A stretch of DNA of 64,000 nt from an uncultured beta proteobacterium (GTDB taxonomy: Bacteria; Pseudomonadota; Gammaproteobacteria; Burkholderiales; Burkholderiaceae_C), in the NCBI GenBank assembly GCA_903960915.1, contig CAJCCO010000109.1, forward strand, positions 1-64,000. Direction: 5' to 3'. Under the pieces are notes generated by a model. The model had not been told where the DNA came from, ran no database searches, and worked only from the letters and a program-made list of their open reading frames with translations. Below are positions 62,442 through 64,000 of this stretch, piece after piece. Numbering within the stretch: the stretch's first letter is position 1; each line of letters starts with the position of its first letter. Made by a program: the position numbers and the translations under genes.

Positions 62442-62804
62442 TTAGCCACCCGCGCGCTTGACGGTGAATCCCTGCTTCTTGAGGGCCTCCATGACACGCT
62501 CCACATGGTCGCCCTGCACTTCAATCACGCCGTCTTTGACGGTGCCACCCGAGCCGCAGGTGGCTTTAAGTTGCTTGCCCAGGGCGATGAGCGCCTCGCT
62601 CTCCAGGGCCACCCCTTTGACCAAAGTCACCCCCTTGCCGGCGCGGCCCTTGGTCTCACGGGAGACTCGCACGATGCCATCGCCTGCAGGGAGGGGCTTG
62701 GCGGTGCGGCACTGGCACTGGGCTTGGGGTTGGCGGCACACCGGGCACATGCGCCCGCTGTCGGTGGAGTAGACAAGACCGCCAGTGGCTGGGCGAGATT
62801 TCAT
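62442..62804 (-). CDS. yciH: SUI1/YciH-family translation initiation factor
   Basis: A 120-residue protein with an N-terminal Cys-rich segment (CPVCRQPQAQCQCRTAKP, about 19-36) and a C-terminal SUI1 domain. The domain shows KGRAGKGVTLVKGV, TCGSGGTVKDGVIEVQGDH and KKQGFTVKRAGG. The eukaryotic counterpart is eIF1; the bacterial homologue YciH affects initiation fidelity under stress. The start gives a normal-length product. It forms a pair with the DUF3820 gene. Confidence 0.93.
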   Translation of the reverse strand: MKSRPATGGLVYSTDSGRMCPVCRQPQAQCQCRTAKPLPAGDGIVRVSRETKGRAGKGVTLVKGVALESEALIALGKQLKATCGSGGTVKDGVIEVQGDHVERVMEALKKQGFTVKRAGG

Positions 62805-62942
62805 GGGGTAGTGCTTTCCAGGTTCGGTGGGCTAAAGGGGGAGAAGATACCAGTTTGCAGCGCTGGCACTTAAGGGCCGTGTGCCACAATGGTTTGCGCC
62901 ATTGAGGCGTGTGTTCAACGTCTGTCTGTCAGGATCAATTTC

Positions 62943-63170
62943 ATGTCGCGTCAAAGTGTGTGGGCCAGCAAGGTAGCCGCCCTGATTCAAGGGGGCAACG
63001 CGGCGGCGGCTCTGGCGCAGATCAAGGTGGCCCCCACGGTGAAAGACCTGAAAGACTTGCGCGCCCTGCTCACGGCCAGCAAGCTGATGGCCAAACACCC
63101 CAACGTGGATGCGGCCACGGCAGACCAGATCGTGGCGCTGTCGTCCCCCCGGCTACACCGTTCGCCCTGA
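62943..63170 (+). CDS. Small hypothetical protein, 75 residues
   Basis: Not recognised with certainty. The likely start is MSRQSVWASKVAALIQGGN with AGGA nine bases upstream; the track's longer start is less supported. It is a soluble helical protein (VAPTVKDLKDLRALLTASKLM). It is alone on the plus strand between yciH (divergent) and nagZ (convergent). Composition matches the host, so it is probably a real gene. Confidence 0.65.
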   Translation: MSRQSVWASKVAALIQGGNAAAALAQIKVAPTVKDLKDLRALLTASKLMAKHPNVDAATADQIVALSSPRLHRSP

Positions 63171-63267
63171 CTATTTTCCCCTTCTTCTTTCACTTTTACG
63201 GATGACTTCGCGCTGAGTAGCCAGCCGCTTTTGTGGCTGGGCTTCTGGTCATTGGTCGATCAAGTAA

Positions 63268-64000
63268 TCAGGCAATCAGGCTCAGGGCCTGCATGTAGTC
63301 AGACTGCACCATCAAGTCGTCCCACACCGGCGCCGGGCTGCGTGGCAACAAGGCCAGTCGACGCTCTTCACTGCGCTCTTCTGGCTGCCACTGCCCTTTG
63401 AGCTGGGCTTCGGTCAGGCCGTTGATCAAGGCGTCCAAACCAGCGCCGCCGTTCAGTGACTGGTTACACAACAACACCAGATCACAACCGGCATGGAGCG
63501 CCGCCAGGGCGGCCTCGGTGTAGCTGACCTGCTGGCCATCTATCAGGCGGGCACCGGCCATGGACAGGTCGTCGCTGAAGATGGCGCCGCCAAAGCCGAG
63601 TTGAGCGCGCAAAATTTCGTTGAGCCATTTGCTGGAGAAACCGGCCGGGCGCGTGTCTACTTTGGGGTAGATCACGTGCGCGGGCATCACGCTGGACAGG
63701 CTGTTGCCGAGCCAGCCGTAAGGGGCGGCGTCATCTGCCAAAAGGGTTTTTAGGCTGCGTTTGTCCACGGGAACGTCGGTGTGCGAGTCGGCTTTGACAC
63801 CCCCATGGCCGGGAAAGTGTTTGCCACAGTTGGCCATGCCGCTTTGCAGCAGACCGTGCATCAGGCTTTTGGCCAGCAGGCTGACCACGCGCGGGTCACG
63901 CGCCAGGGCGCGGTCGCCAATCACGCTGCTCTCGCCAAAGTCCAGATCAAGCACAGGCGTGAAGCTGAAGTCGACACCGCAGGCGCGCAACTCGGCGCCC
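63268..64000 (-). CDS. nagZ: Beta-N-acetylhexosaminidase, 5' partial
   Basis: The C-terminal about 244 residues of a family 3 glycoside hydrolase; the open frame continues past the right edge, and the ATG in the track at 63990 is internal. It has VDFSFTPVLDLDFG, the family signature CGKHFPGHGGVKADSHTDVP (catalytic His/Asp region) and the nucleophile Asp in FSDDLSMAGA. NagZ removes GlcNAc from peptidoglycan turnover products in the cytoplasm. The end (DYMQALSLIA) is normal for the family. Confidence 0.94.
   Translation of the reverse strand, partial: GAELRACGVDFSFTPVLDLDFGESSVIGDRALARDPRVVSLLAKSLMHGLLQSGMANCGKHFPGHGGVKADSHTDVPVDKRSLKTLLADDAAPYGWLGNSLSSVMPAHVIYPKVDTRPAGFSSKWLNEILRAQLGFGGAIFSDDLSMAGARLIDGQQVSYTEAALAALHAGCDLVLLCNQSLNGGAGLDALINGLTEAQLKGQWQPEERSEERRLALLPRSPAPVWDDLMVQSDYMQALSLIA

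Noticed and set aside
1-64000. CRISPR arrays, tRNA/rRNA genes, insertion sequences, prophage genes
   Set aside because: None was found on reading both strands; repeats seen are short tandem or REP-like elements only. A tRNAscan or CRISPR finder run would settle this.

Overview
The window looks like a chromosomal segment of a GC-rich betaproteobacterium, most likely a Comamonadaceae member of the Burkholderiales (Rhodoferax/Polaromonas-like). The evidence is the housekeeping order asd-fimV-truA-trpF-trpB-trpA-accD, the codon use and the protein sequences; the genus is a guess. About 58 protein genes are called. No rRNA, tRNA, CRISPR array, insertion sequence or prophage was seen.

Region 1 (1-7 kb): the end of a sensor histidine kinase with its OmpR-type response regulator, an alpha/beta hydrolase, a 3-hydroxyisobutyrate-dehydrogenase-like enzyme with an aldehyde dehydrogenase, and a quinone-oxidoreductase-like MDR protein. 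Region 2 (6.8-26.1 kb) is a methylamine/betaine catabolism block. It holds heterotetrameric sarcosine oxidase (soxBDAG), L-serine dehydratase (sdaA), folD, a non-pyrrolysine MttB-family corrinoid methyltransferase, a peptide/opine-type ABC importer, a GlxA/AraC-type regulator, an orphan hydantoinase-A-like ATPase and a two-cluster Fe-S protein with features suggestive of cobalamin proteins. Region 3 (26.1-33.3 kb) is a seven-gene operon. It encodes a dehydrocarnitine cleavage enzyme, L-carnitine dehydrogenase, two tandem hotdog thioesterases, an acyl-CoA dehydrogenase, an NDP-forming acyl-CoA synthetase and an enoyl-CoA hydratase. Together, regions 2 and 3 can be read as a route carnitine -> glycine betaine -> (dimethylglycine) -> sarcosine -> glycine/serine -> pyruvate, with one-carbon units passing through FolD. 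The dimethylglycine step and any corrinoid protein are missing from the window.

Region 4 (33.5-40.4 kb): an MFS transporter, then a GMC oxidoreductase, an enolase-superfamily protein and an AldA-like aldehyde dehydrogenase with a convergent LysR regulator, probably a sugar-acid or hydroxy-acid pathway. Region 5 (40.4-45.6 kb): an FbpABC ferric iron importer behind a good Fur-box match, and a coniferyl-aldehyde-dehydrogenase-like enzyme. Region 6 (45.65-47.05 kb): an AT-rich island with one glycosyltransferase, unlike its surroundings. Region 7 (47.2-58 kb): the housekeeping block (asd, fimV, truA, trpFBA, accD, yggT-family, lysS, YgjP-like metalloprotease). Region 8 (58-64 kb): an uncharacterised cluster of a small J-domain protein and three hypothetical proteins, two with acidic tails, linked to a luciferase-like monooxygenase; then a DUF3820-like protein, a SUI1/YciH factor, a small hypothetical protein and the C-terminal part of nagZ.

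Functional assignments come from reading motifs and the established behaviour of the families; no database search was run.
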